NCBI GenBank assembly: GCA_947452325.1
Contig: CANGCZ010000055.1
Location: forward strand, 1 to 8,647
Length of the DNA stretch: 8,647 nt
Direction of reading: 5' to 3'
DNA from: Comamonadaceae bacterium
GTDB taxonomy: Bacteria; Pseudomonadota; Gammaproteobacteria; Burkholderiales; Burkholderiaceae_C
A model generated the notes under the pieces. It made no database searches and had not been told where the DNA came from. It was given only the letters and a program-made list of their open reading frames with translations. Shown piece after piece: positions 1 through 6,454 of the stretch (the first letter of the stretch is position 1; every line of letters starts with the position of its first letter). Position numbers and translations under genes: made by a program.

Positions 1-86
1 AAGCTGAGTGAGATGTCTTTCAGGATATGGCGCTTGGGTGGCACGATTTTGCCGACCCGGTTCATGGTGAAAACGTATTGGGACAT
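1..86 (-). CDS. ettA: Energy-dependent translational throttle protein EttA, N-terminal fragment (cut by window edge)
   Basis: EttA is a cytoplasmic ABC-F ATPase that binds the ribosomal E site and gates the first elongation steps according to the ATP/ADP ratio. Only the first 28 codons are present, because the gene runs off the left end of the window. They read MSQYVFTMNRVGKIVPPKR followed by HILKDISLS, which I recognise as the highly conserved EttA/YjjK start that leads into the first ABC domain (known from the family). The ATG is at 84-86. A purine-rich GAGAG lies about ten bases upstream as a weak ribosome binding site. No Walker motifs can be checked in this fragment. The gene is transcribed away from the xerD unit, with its stop outside the window. 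The identification rests on a short but distinctive N-terminus, so an ABC-F paralogue is only a remote alternative. Confidence 0.88.
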   Translation of the reverse strand, partial: MSQYVFTMNRVGKIVPPKRHILKDISLS

Positions 87-107
87 GGAGTGACTCTCTG
101 GACAGTG

Positions 108-124
108 CGCCACACAGCGTGGCG
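108..124. repeat. Small perfect hairpin in the ettA leader
   Basis: CGCCAC (108-113) and GTGGCG (119-124) form a perfect 6 bp inverted repeat around a 5-base loop. It lies 22 bases upstream of the ettA start codon. A GATAAT hexamer on the minus strand at 144-139 could be a -10 element, which would put the hairpin in the 5' untranslated region, but no convincing -35 accompanies it. The hairpin may affect translation initiation or may be chance; no T-run follows it, so it is not a terminator. Confidence 0.3.
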
Positions 125-211
125 GCGGGTAACTGGGGATTATCTCTGCTTCATTGGGAGCGGGTAAGCAAGACTTTGTTAGCAAATAAAACACACCCTC
201 AACATCGCCCG

Positions 212-234
212 GACAAAGCCAAGACCGGCTTGTC
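212..234 (-). terminator. Possible terminator hairpin after xerD
   Basis: Read on the minus strand, GACAAGCC and GGCTTTGTC pair around a 6-base loop, with one bulged base, 13 bases beyond the xerD stop codon. The location between xerD and ettA, both on the minus strand, fits an end-of-operon structure. The stem is GC-rich, but the T-rich tract that follows (GTTTTATTTG) starts about 20 bases further on, so intrinsic termination is uncertain. Confidence 0.3.
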
Positions 235-246
235 TTCGGTAACGAA

Positions 247-1158
247 TTAACCTCTGGGATGGTGCTGCGCATGCAACTGCTTTAACCGCTCTCTTGCCAC
301 ATGCGTGTAAATCGTCGTGGTAGATATGTCTGCGTGACCCAGCAGCATTTGCACCGCGCGCAAATCGGCGCCGTGGTTCAGCAAATGCGTGGCAAACGCA
401 TGCCGCAAAGTGTGTGGCGACAGCGGTGCATGGATACCAGCCAGTAAAGCGTATTTTTTGATCAGCATCCAAAACATGACGCGGCTCATGGCCACACCGC
501 GCTGCGTCACAAACACTGCGGGACTGTTTTTGTTAGCCAGCAACTCGCCGCGCGCAGCGCCTAGATACCGCTGCAACCAATCGCCTGCTTCCTCGCCAAA
601 GGGCACGAGTCGTTCTTTATCGCCTTTGCCGGTGATGCGCAACACGCCTTCACGCATATTCAGCGACAACAGCGGCAGGTTCACCAATTCGCTGACGCGC
701 AAACCGCTGGCATACAACAACTCCAGCATGGCGCGATCGCGCAAACCCAAAGCGGTATCGGTGTCGGGGGCGTTCAACAAAGCCTCAACCTGTGCTTCGC
801 TCAGACTTTTAGGCAGACGCTGCGGTTGCTTGGCCGACAACAACTTCAACGTGGGGTCGGCCAGCAAACGGTTATCGCGCAGCGCCCATCGGTAAAAACG
901 CCTGAATACCGTCATGCGCCGGTTGGCGGAAGTGGCTTTGGTGTCTGAGTGACGATGCGCAAAATAAGCTTGCAAATCGGACTCGACGGCTGTCGCCAAA
1001 GCAGTGTTTTGCGTGTGCAACCAAAGTGCGAGCGCATTCAAATCACGCCGGTAAGCGGCCAGCGTCAGCGCAGACAAACCGTCCTCCAGCCAGACGCTGT
1101 CGATGAAAGCATCAATCAGCGGGTCGGGCGTGTCAGTCGAGCTTGAGTTTTTGCGCAT
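247..1158 (-). CDS. xerD: Site-specific tyrosine recombinase XerD
   Basis: XerD acts with XerC and FtsK at dif to resolve chromosome dimers at cell division. The 303-residue product has the usual family length. An N-terminal core-binding SAM-like domain spans about residues 12-98 and the catalytic domain about 115-300. The full catalytic set is visible: R154 in SGLRVSEL, K178 in TGKGDKERLVP, H249 and R252 in HTLRHAFATHLLNHGADLR, H275 in LLGHADIST, and nucleophile Y284 in IYTHV. The LNHGADLRAVQ run and the C-terminal RLKQLHAQHHPR tail point to XerD rather than XerC. The ATG at 1158 is chosen because AAGGTGG lies just upstream. It overlaps the 3' end of the preceding Bug gene by 26 bp, which suggests translational coupling in a murB-bug-xerD unit. 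All key residues are intact, so a chromosomal housekeeping role is likely rather than a phage or integron integrase. Confidence 0.95.
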   Translation of the reverse strand: MRKNSSSTDTPDPLIDAFIDSVWLEDGLSALTLAAYRRDLNALALWLHTQNTALATAVESDLQAYFAHRHSDTKATSANRRMTVFRRFYRWALRDNRLLADPTLKLLSAKQPQRLPKSLSEAQVEALLNAPDTDTALGLRDRAMLELLYASGLRVSELVNLPLLSLNMREGVLRITGKGDKERLVPFGEEAGDWLQRYLGAARGELLANKNSPAVFVTQRGVAMSRVMFWMLIKKYALLAGIHAPLSPHTLRHAFATHLLNHGADLRAVQMLLGHADISTTTIYTHVARERLKQLHAQHHPRG

Positions 1159-2101
1159 CCACCACCTTTTTGTACACCTGGTATTCGGCTTTCAGTTGCG
1201 CGGCAAATTCGCCCGGGCTGTTGGCCACCACGCGCGAACCGCTGGCCTCGATGCGCTTGACCACAGCCGGGTCTTGCAACACCTTGCGCACGGCGGCATT
1301 CAATTGCGCCACCAAGGGAGCAGACAAGCCCTTGGGCGCCCAGATGCCGTAAAGCGCCGGGCGGTTGACAGGTTCTAAACCCAGCTCTTTGAATGTGGGC
1401 ACATCGGGTAACTCGGCCACGCGCTCAGGCGAAGCCACAGCCAGCGCGATCAAACGCTTGTCCTTGATATACGGCAAAGCAGAAGGCAGATTGTCAAAAA
1501 TGACCGGCACTTGACCGCCCACCGTGTCGCGCAAGGCCGGGCCCGCTCCTGCATAAGGAATATGGACCACGAATGTTTGGGTCAGGCTTTTGAACAACTC
1601 CATTTGCAAATGACCAACACCGCCTGTGCCCGAGGATGAGTAATCGTATTTGCCGGGTTTGGCGCGCAGCTCTTTCAAAAACCCGGCCATGTCTTTGGCG
1701 GGAAATGAGGGATTGATAGCCAGGACGTTAGGCGTGGCCACCATGTTGATGATGGGCGTGAAATCGGTGAGCGGCTTGTAAGCTATGGACGGGTTGATAG
1801 CCGGGTTGGTGGCCGCACTCGAAGCCGTGGTCAAACCCAATGTATAGCCATCAGGTGCAGAACGTGCCACCTCCAATGCGCCGACCGTGCCACCGCCACC
1901 GGCCTTGTTCTCCACGATCACCGACTGCCCTAGCAATTTGCCCAGAGGCTCGGCGACGATGCGCGCGATCAAGTCTGTGCTGCCGCCAGGCGCGAAAGGC
2001 ACGATCAAACGTATGGGTTTGTTCGGGTAAGTTTGTGCATTCGCCACGCCGATGAAAGCGCAGCAAACTACCAAGGTCCATCGAAGAAAAATACAGTTCA
2101 T
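1133..2101 (-). CDS. Bug/TctC-family tripartite tricarboxylate transporter substrate-binding protein
   Basis: This is a periplasmic solute-binding protein of the Bug family, typically about 320 residues and hugely expanded in Burkholderiales. Members bind carboxylates or related small molecules; the ligand here cannot be read from sequence. Residues 1-22 form a Sec signal peptide (R7, hydrophobic core, cleavage predicted after VANA before QTYP). The hallmark PIRLIVPFAPGGSTD follows at about 29-43, with D43 in the position that contacts ligand in characterised Bug proteins. Next come the ENKAGGGG loop, the DGYTLGL strand, and the IPYAGAGPAL segment of domain 2. I chose the ATG at 2101, which shares its A with the murB stop (TGATG); an in-frame GTG at 2104 is also possible. 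No tctA or tctB membrane genes are in the window, so it is an orphan binding protein. C13-C14 do not form a good lipobox. It seems inserted into an otherwise housekeeping operon. Confidence 0.93.
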   Translation of the reverse strand: MNCIFLRWTLVVCCAFIGVANAQTYPNKPIRLIVPFAPGGSTDLIARIVAEPLGKLLGQSVIVENKAGGGGTVGALEVARSAPDGYTLGLTTASSAATNPAINPSIAYKPLTDFTPIINMVATPNVLAINPSFPAKDMAGFLKELRAKPGKYDYSSSGTGGVGHLQMELFKSLTQTFVVHIPYAGAGPALRDTVGGQVPVIFDNLPSALPYIKDKRLIALAVASPERVAELPDVPTFKELGLEPVNRPALYGIWAPKGLSAPLVAQLNAAVRKVLQDPAVVKRIEASGSRVVANSPGEFAAQLKAEYQVYKKVVDAQKLKLD

Positions 2102-3150
2102 CACACCACCACCGGTTCAGGTTCGAGTTGTATACCGAAACGCTCGTACACACTGGTTTGAATGGCTTTGGCCAAAGTCACTACCTCGCCGCCTGTGCAA
2201 GGGCTGTCGCGCCCGCCTTTGTTGACGATGACTAATGCTTGCTTGTCATACACCGCGGCATTGCCCACGGATTTACCGCGCCAGCCGCATGCGTCTATCA
2301 ACCATGCGGCCGCGAGTTTGATGCGTCCGTCGCTCAAGTGGTAGTGCACCAAACGCGGTTCGCGCGCAATGATGTCGGCGCATTGCTCGGGCGAGACGGT
2401 GGGGTTTTTGAAGAAGCTGCCTGCGTTGCCCACCACTTGCGGGTTGGGTAATTTGGCACGACGAATGTCACATACCCAGTCAAACACCTGCTGCGGCGTA
2501 GGTTCACTGACACCGGTTTGCGCCTGCTTTTTTTCCAAGTCAGCGTAGCCAATGTCGGCACGCCATTTTTTGGGTAATCGAAAACGCACTTGGGTGATGA
2601 GTGCGCGACCCAGCAAACCTAAGTCGCGTTTGTCGCTGGCCTGGTGCTTGAACACAGAGTCGCGGTAACCGAAAGCACATTGCGCTGCGTCCAAGGTGAA
2701 TTGTTTGCCTGTGTGCAAATCGACCGCGTCCAGCGAGTCGAAGCGGTCTTGCAACTCGACACCGTATGCGCCGATGTTTTGCACCGGCGAGGCCCCGACC
2801 AAGCCGGGGATCATGGCCAGGTTTTCCAGCCCCGGCCAGCCTTGCTGCAAAGTCCATGCAACGAACTCGTGCCAGTCTTCGCCGGCGGCGGCTTGCACAA
2901 TCCAAGCCTTGTCGTCTTCGGACACCAGTTGTTTGCCTTGCAATTCAACTTTGATCACCAAGGGTTTGATGTCGCCGGTGATGACGATATTGCTGCCGCC
3001 ACCCAGCACAAAATGCGGCTCTAGCCGAATCGGGTCAGCCAGCAATGCGGCGACATCCTCCATGCTGCGCAAACGCAGCAAGCGCTCGGCTTTGGCGGCG
3101 ATGCCGAAGGTGTTGTGGGCTTGGAGCGGTACCTGTGTCTCGATAATCAT
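2101..3150 (-). CDS. murB: UDP-N-acetylenolpyruvoylglucosamine reductase MurB (type I)
   Basis: MurB is the cytoplasmic FAD enzyme that uses NADPH to reduce UDP-GlcNAc enolpyruvate to UDP-MurNAc, the second committed step of peptidoglycan synthesis. The 349-residue product matches the length of E. coli-like type I enzymes. The N-terminal NTFG and LGGGSN (49-54) belong to the FAD-binding domain. IPGLVGASPVQNIGAYG (114-130) is the diagnostic flavin-binding stretch. GYRDSVFK carries the active-site Arg at 163. GNAGSFFKNP (241-250) carries the proton-donor Ser at 245. The C-terminal LEPEP carries the conserved Glu, probably E345. The ATG at 3150 gives the expected N-terminus; no strong Shine-Dalgarno is seen. 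It is the first gene of the minus-strand unit, and its TGA overlaps the Bug start codon. It is divergent from yajQ across 38 bp, so the promoter must sit in or overlap that gap or the yajQ start. Confidence 0.96.
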   Translation of the reverse strand: MIIETQVPLQAHNTFGIAAKAERLLRLRSMEDVAALLADPIRLEPHFVLGGGSNIVITGDIKPLVIKVELQGKQLVSEDDKAWIVQAAAGEDWHEFVAWTLQQGWPGLENLAMIPGLVGASPVQNIGAYGVELQDRFDSLDAVDLHTGKQFTLDAAQCAFGYRDSVFKHQASDKRDLGLLGRALITQVRFRLPKKWRADIGYADLEKKQAQTGVSEPTPQQVFDWVCDIRRAKLPNPQVVGNAGSFFKNPTVSPEQCADIIAREPRLVHYHLSDGRIKLAAAWLIDACGWRGKSVGNAAVYDKQALVIVNKGGRDSPCTGGEVVTLAKAIQTSVYERFGIQLEPEPVVV

Positions 3151-3188
3151 GTGAGAATTGTCGCATCTGAACTTCTGAAGTACCGACC

Positions 3189-3674
3189 ATGCCCTCTTTT
3201 GATACTGTGTGTGAAGCCGACGTGGTGGAAGTGAAAAACGGCGTTGAAAATACCGCCAAGGAAATCACCACCCGATTCGATTTCAAAGGCACGTCTGCCG
3301 CCATTGAATTCAAGGACAAAGAAATCACCTTGATCGGCGACAGCGACTTTCAACTCGCGCAGATTGACGACATCTTGCGCAACAAACTGACCAAGCGCAA
3401 TGTGGACATCCGTTTTCTGGACAAAGGCGATGTGCAGAAGATGGGTGGCGACAAGGTCAAGCAAGTGATCAAAGTGCGCAACGGCATCGCCGGTGAAGAT
3501 GCCAAGAAAATTCAGCGTGTCATTAAGGACAGCAAGATGAAAGTGCAGGCTGCGATTCAGGGTGAATCTGTGCGTATCACCGGCGCCAAGCGGGATGATT
3601 TGCAAGCGGCCATGGCGCTGATACGCAAAGAAATGCCTGATCTGCCGCTGAGCTTTGACAATTTCCGTGATTGA
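3189..3674 (+). CDS. yajQ: YajQ family nucleotide-binding protein (cyclic di-GMP-binding regulator)
   Basis: YajQ proteins are small cytoplasmic proteins of two fused ferredoxin-like (RNP-type) folds. Orthologues in Xanthomonas and Pseudomonas bind cyclic di-GMP, and others have been linked to RNA/nucleotide binding and phage gene expression; the role here is inferred from family only. The 161-residue product is full length. It begins MPSFDTVCEADVVEVKNGVE, runs through TTRFDFKGT (about 27-35), and ends with MPDLPLSFDNFRD, all hallmark family segments. The ATG at 3189 has a GAAG motif 8 bases upstream. The gene stands alone on the plus strand between divergent murB and convergent plsY. An 11 bp palindrome (ACTTCTGAAGT, 3171-3181) overlaps its ribosome-binding region. 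Confidence 0.95.
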   Translation: MPSFDTVCEADVVEVKNGVENTAKEITTRFDFKGTSAAIEFKDKEITLIGDSDFQLAQIDDILRNKLTKRNVDIRFLDKGDVQKMGGDKVKQVIKVRNGIAGEDAKKIQRVIKDSKMKVQAAIQGESVRITGAKRDDLQAAMALIRKEMPDLPLSFDNFRD

Positions 3675-3680
3675 TTAGTT

Positions 3681-3709
3681 GGTTAATTGGGGTCAGGTTC
3701 CAATTAACC
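3681..3709. repeat. Perfect 10 bp inverted repeat between convergent yajQ and plsY
   Basis: GGTTAATTGG (3681-3690) and CCAATTAACC (3700-3709) are exact reverse complements around the 9-base loop GGTCAGGTT. The right arm contains the plsY stop codon, and the left arm lies 6 bases after the yajQ stop. The placement suggests a shared bidirectional transcription end, but neither strand shows a T-run after the stem. The core GGGGTCAGGTTCCAATTA resembles scattered extragenic palindromes I associate with REP-type elements in proteobacteria; that resemblance is from memory and unverified. Only one copy is seen in this window. Confidence 0.6.
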
Positions 3710-4342
3710 CTTTCCAATACGGCTTTCCTCACCACGCATCAACTTAGCGATGTTGGCCTGGTGCCGCCACACCAACAAACCGCTCATGATGACAGCCGCG
3801 AGCAACACCCGGTTGTCCACATACCAAACCACCTGATGACCTAAAAAATAATAGGCTGGCGCAAACACCGCACTGGCCAAGGCAGCCAGAGATGAATAAC
3901 GCGTGAAATAAGCGACGATCAACCAGGTAGCAAATGTAGCCAGCCCCAGCACTGGCTCAATGCCAAATAACACACCGGCCGCTGTGGCCACGCCCTTGCC
4001 GCCTTTGAAACGAAAGAACACCGGCCAAACATGTCCGGCAAACGCCGCCAGCGCCACCATGGCCAGCGTGCCGTCAGAAAGTCCGTAGGCTGCGCCGTGA
4101 TGCACGACCGCCCAGACCGGCAACCAGCCCTTCACGCCATCCAGCAACAAGGTCAGAGCAGCAGCGGCTTTGTTACCCGAGCGCAGCACGTTGGTGGCAC
4201 CCGGGTTCTGGCTACCGTAGGACCGCGGATCGGCCAGGCCCATGACACGGCTGATCAGCACTGCAAACGACAACGAACCGATGAGATAAGCCAGCAGTGT
4301 GGCCACCAGGGGATACAACAGCGACGGGGAAATGTCCAACAT
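3704..4342 (-). CDS. plsY: Glycerol-3-phosphate acyltransferase PlsY
   Basis: PlsY is an inner-membrane enzyme that transfers an acyl group from acyl-phosphate (made by PlsX) to glycerol 3-phosphate, giving lysophosphatidic acid, the first step of phospholipid synthesis. The 212-residue protein is strongly hydrophobic with about five to seven membrane segments. Its conserved cytoplasmic motifs are present: IGSLSFA (21-27) followed by YGSQNPGATNVLR (42-54), LLDGVKGWLPV (66-76), GHVWPVFFRFKGGKGVAT (103-120), and the C-terminal WRHQANIAKLMRGEE (192-206). The ATG at 4342 has GGCGG about 7 bases upstream and begins 3 bp after the stop of the upstream aldo/keto reductase, so the two are almost certainly co-transcribed. 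The stop codon lies inside the intergenic inverted repeat. Nothing key appears missing. Confidence 0.95.
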   Translation of the reverse strand: MLDISPSLLYPLVATLLAYLIGSLSFAVLISRVMGLADPRSYGSQNPGATNVLRSGNKAAAALTLLLDGVKGWLPVWAVVHHGAAYGLSDGTLAMVALAAFAGHVWPVFFRFKGGKGVATAAGVLFGIEPVLGLATFATWLIVAYFTRYSSLAALASAVFAPAYYFLGHQVVWYVDNRVLLAAVIMSGLLVWRHQANIAKLMRGEESRIGKG

Positions 4343-4345
4343 GTT

Positions 4346-5422
4346 TTAAACCGCCGGGTCGCGCATTTCCCAGCGAATATCGTCGATGGCCTTGAGCATG
4401 TCGGGTGTGAGTGTTTTGCCCCAAGCGTCCAGGTCTTCATCGAGTTGCTGCACCGAGGTCACACCAATGATGGTGCTGGCCACGCGCCATTGCGTATAGC
4501 AAAACGCCAGCGCCATGTCAGTTGGGGTCATGCCGTTGTCGCGCGCGAGCTGGTTGTAGCGTTTGGCAGCAGCCAGCGCCTCCGGACGCGCCCAGCGCTG
4601 CTTGCGCACGCTTTCATATTTGGCGATACGTCCTTCTTTGGGTGACTTGTCACTCAGAAAACCGGCTTCATCGTACTTACCCGTCAACAAACCGAAGGCC
4701 AGAGGTGAATACGCCAACAGCGAAACATTCAGCCGGTGCATGGTTTCATCCAAACCGTTTTCAGGCACACGGTTGACCAGGCAATACGCGTTTTGCACAC
4801 TGACAATGCGCGGCAGATGATGTTGCTCGGCCAAGCGCACAAATTCGTGCACACCGTAAGGCGTCTCATTGGACAAACCTATGTAACGCACTTTGCCCTG
4901 CTTGATCAACCCGGCCAGCGCTTCCAATTGAGCGTGGATGGAGGTGGCGGATTTTTCATTTTTCGGGTCGTAGTACATGCCACCGAACATAGGCACATGG
5001 CGCTCGGGCCAGTGAATTTGGTAGAGGTCAATCACATCGGTTTGCAAACGCTTCAAACTGGCGTCACACGAGGCCACGATATCAGCCGGAGTCATGCCTT
5101 CTCCCGGGCGAACCCAAGGCATTCCACGAGACGGACCGGCCACCTTGGAGGCCAGGACGATTTTCTGGCGCATGCCCGGGCGTTTGGACAGCCAGTTACC
5201 GATGTAGGTTTCGGTTTTGCCAAACGACTCGGCGGTGGGCGGCACAGCGTAAATTTCAGCGGTGTCAAAGAAATTGACCCCACGTTCAATGCTGTGGTCC
5301 ATGATGGTGTGCGAGGTGGCTTCGTCCACTTGCTGGCCAAAAGTCATGGTGCCCAGCGAAATAGGGGTGACGTGCAAATCGCTTTGTCCCAAACGGACAG
5401 GAGTGAGTTCGAGTTTTTTCAT
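4346..5422 (-). CDS. Tas-like NADP(H)-dependent aldo/keto reductase
   Basis: This is a cytoplasmic (alpha/beta)8-barrel oxidoreductase of the aldo/keto reductase superfamily; the physiological substrate is unknown. At 358 residues it is close to E. coli Tas (about 346), which it resembles along its length: LGTMTFGQQ (23-31), the AEIYAVPPTAES segment (55-66), ETYIGNWLSK (71-80), RLQTDVIDLYQIHWPER (125-141), YIGLSNETPYG (170-180) and LLAYSPLAFGLLTGKY (235-250). The catalytic tetrad is complete: D53, Y58, K93 and H137. The cofactor-binding Ser-Asn (174-175) and Q200 are in place. The ATG at 5422 gives the expected N-terminus, although no clear Shine-Dalgarno precedes it. It is the first gene of a two-gene unit with plsY. 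E. coli Tas suppresses a tyrosine-auxotrophy background; I do not infer that role here. Confidence 0.92.
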   Translation of the reverse strand: MKKLELTPVRLGQSDLHVTPISLGTMTFGQQVDEATSHTIMDHSIERGVNFFDTAEIYAVPPTAESFGKTETYIGNWLSKRPGMRQKIVLASKVAGPSRGMPWVRPGEGMTPADIVASCDASLKRLQTDVIDLYQIHWPERHVPMFGGMYYDPKNEKSATSIHAQLEALAGLIKQGKVRYIGLSNETPYGVHEFVRLAEQHHLPRIVSVQNAYCLVNRVPENGLDETMHRLNVSLLAYSPLAFGLLTGKYDEAGFLSDKSPKEGRIAKYESVRKQRWARPEALAAAKRYNQLARDNGMTPTDMALAFCYTQWRVASTIIGVTSVQQLDEDLDAWGKTLTPDMLKAIDDIRWEMRDPAV

Positions 5423-5632
5423 GGCTGAAGTTTACGTGGGGGAAACAGGGAGTGAACAGAAGATACCAAGGAACGCTAATTTACTACTTTCACGAGATTT
5501 CGATTGACTGCCAAGAACCCATAACTGAGATCCCTATTCTCTTGTCATACAGTCGTCTACCAATGCGAATTACAGCAGCCATTTAAATAATCATCACGGC
5601 AAACAGAAAATCAGTTCACAAAACAATCAAGC
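5423..5632. promoter_or_regulatory. AT-rich divergent intergenic region (AKR / SDR)
   Basis: This 210 bp spacer separates the divergent starts of the aldo/keto reductase and the short-chain dehydrogenase, so it must carry promoters for both. It is visibly richer in A/T than its neighbours. On the plus strand, TTGACT (5504-5509) and TTGTCA (5542-5547) are plausible -35 hexamers, but no well-spaced good -10 follows either. ATTTAAAT (5581-5588) is a short perfect palindrome. No gene or RNA was recognised. The promoter assignment is positional. Confidence 0.4.
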
Positions 5633-6406
5633 ATGAACAGCAATTCAAACGACAAACTTCCCACAGCCATCGTCACTGGCGCGGCTCGAGGCATCGGTCT
5701 GGCAACCACCAAACTGTTTTTGAGCAAAGGCTACCGGGTCGCCATGGTCGACCGGGATGTGCCTGAACTTCAAAACGCTTCAGATGGTTTAAACCCTGTA
5801 TGGCCGGTGAACTGCGATGTCTCGCAACAAGAACAAGTGAATGCCATGGTGCACAGTGTGTTGCAATGGGCAGGCCGGGTTGATGTGCTGGTGAACAACG
5901 CAGGTGTGGCCGATTTTGCCGCCATACAAGACACCACTTTCGAGCGTTGGCAAACCGTGATGCGCACCAACCTTGACGGTGTATTTTTGTGTTCACAAGC
6001 CGCACTGCCAGCGCTGCGCGAAAGCCGGGGTTGTATCGTCAATATCGCGTCCATCTCGGGCTTGCGCGCATCAACCCTGCGCGTGGCCTACGGCACTTCG
6101 AAAGCTGCTGTGATTCATTTAACCAAACAACAGGCGGCTGAGCTTGGCGAATGGGGCGTGCGCGTGAATTGCGTCGCACCCGGCCCGGTGAAAACCAAAC
6201 TTGCCGCAGCTGTTCATACGCCCGCCATCGTCAACGCTTACCACGATGCGATACCGTTGAACCGCTATGGCAGTGAAGAGGAAATCGCGCGAGTGATAGT
6301 GTTTCTGTCTTCTGCTGAAGCCAGTTACCTGACCGGCCAAGTGATAGCGGTGGACGGCGGGTTTGATGCGACGGGGGTGGGGTTGCCGGCGTTGCGAATA
6401 CCCTAG
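5633..6406 (+). CDS. SDR family NAD(P)-dependent oxidoreductase
   Basis: This is a classical short-chain dehydrogenase/reductase of 257 residues; the substrate cannot be assigned. The Rossmann glycine motif TGAARGIG is at 15-22. D40 sits at the end of the second strand (VAMVDRD) and suggests NAD(H) preference by family rule. NNAG is at 88-91. The catalytic tetrad is N113 (MRTNLDG), S140 (IVNIAS), Y153 and K157 (YGTSK). The VAPGPVKTKL loop (181-190) and the C-terminal LTGQVIAVDGGF (233-244) are standard. The ATG at 5633 fits the expected distance to TGAARGIG, but no Shine-Dalgarno precedes it. The gene stands alone on the plus strand, divergent from the aldo/keto reductase. Its stop is 48 bp before the antitoxin gene, and the antitoxin has its own operator-like site, so shared transcription is possible but not required. 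Confidence 0.92.
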   Translation: MNSNSNDKLPTAIVTGAARGIGLATTKLFLSKGYRVAMVDRDVPELQNASDGLNPVWPVNCDVSQQEQVNAMVHSVLQWAGRVDVLVNNAGVADFAAIQDTTFERWQTVMRTNLDGVFLCSQAALPALRESRGCIVNIASISGLRASTLRVAYGTSKAAVIHLTKQQAAELGEWGVRVNCVAPGPVKTKLAAAVHTPAIVNAYHDAIPLNRYGSEEEIARVIVFLSSAEASYLTGQVIAVDGGFDATGVGLPALRIP

Positions 6407-6413
6407 GCTTTCA

Positions 6414-6434
6414 GATTGGCATAATCTGCCAATC
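6414..6434. promoter_or_regulatory. Palindromic operator candidate of the toxin-antitoxin operon
   Basis: GATTGGCA (6414-6421) and TGCCAATC (6427-6434) are a perfect 8 bp inverted repeat around TAATC. The site lies 20 bases upstream of the antitoxin start, where ParD-type ribbon-helix-helix antitoxins typically bind to repress their own operon. CATAAT (6420-6425), straddling the spacer, could be the -10 element, so binding would block RNA polymerase; no good -35 was found at the right distance. The operator role is inferred from position and symmetry. Confidence 0.6.
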
Positions 6435-6442
6435 AATCATTC

Positions 6443-6450
6443 AAGGAGGT
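6443..6450 (+). promoter_or_regulatory. Near-perfect Shine-Dalgarno site of the antitoxin gene
   Basis: AAGGAGGT ends 4 bases before the antitoxin ATG and matches the anti-Shine-Dalgarno sequence along its full length. It is by far the strongest ribosome binding site in the window and fixes the antitoxin start. It fits the expected over-production of antitoxin relative to toxin. Confidence 0.8.
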
Positions 6451-6454
6451 TGCC

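Noticed and set aside
1..1158. A dif-like or attachment site next to xerD
   Set aside because: I found no 28 bp XerC/XerD-type site in the flanks. XerD genes are not normally next to dif.
2059..2065. Lipoprotein lipobox in the Bug protein (LVVC at residues 10-13)
   Set aside because: The residue before the cysteine is Val, not Gly/Ala/Ser. A standard signal peptidase I site after VANA fits better and matches the family.
2696..3154. Long plus-strand open frame antisense to murB
   Set aside because: It lies fully opposite well-supported murB codons, has no recognisable domain and is rich in residues typical of antisense shadows.
3147..3605. 152-codon minus-strand frame opposite yajQ
   Set aside because: yajQ is full length with clear family signatures. 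The opposite frame has shadow-like composition and would overlap the murB start.
4736..5428. 230-codon plus-strand frame opposite the aldo/keto reductase
   Set aside because: The reductase has a complete catalytic tetrad and co-factor motifs. The opposite frame shows no motif and results from codon bias.
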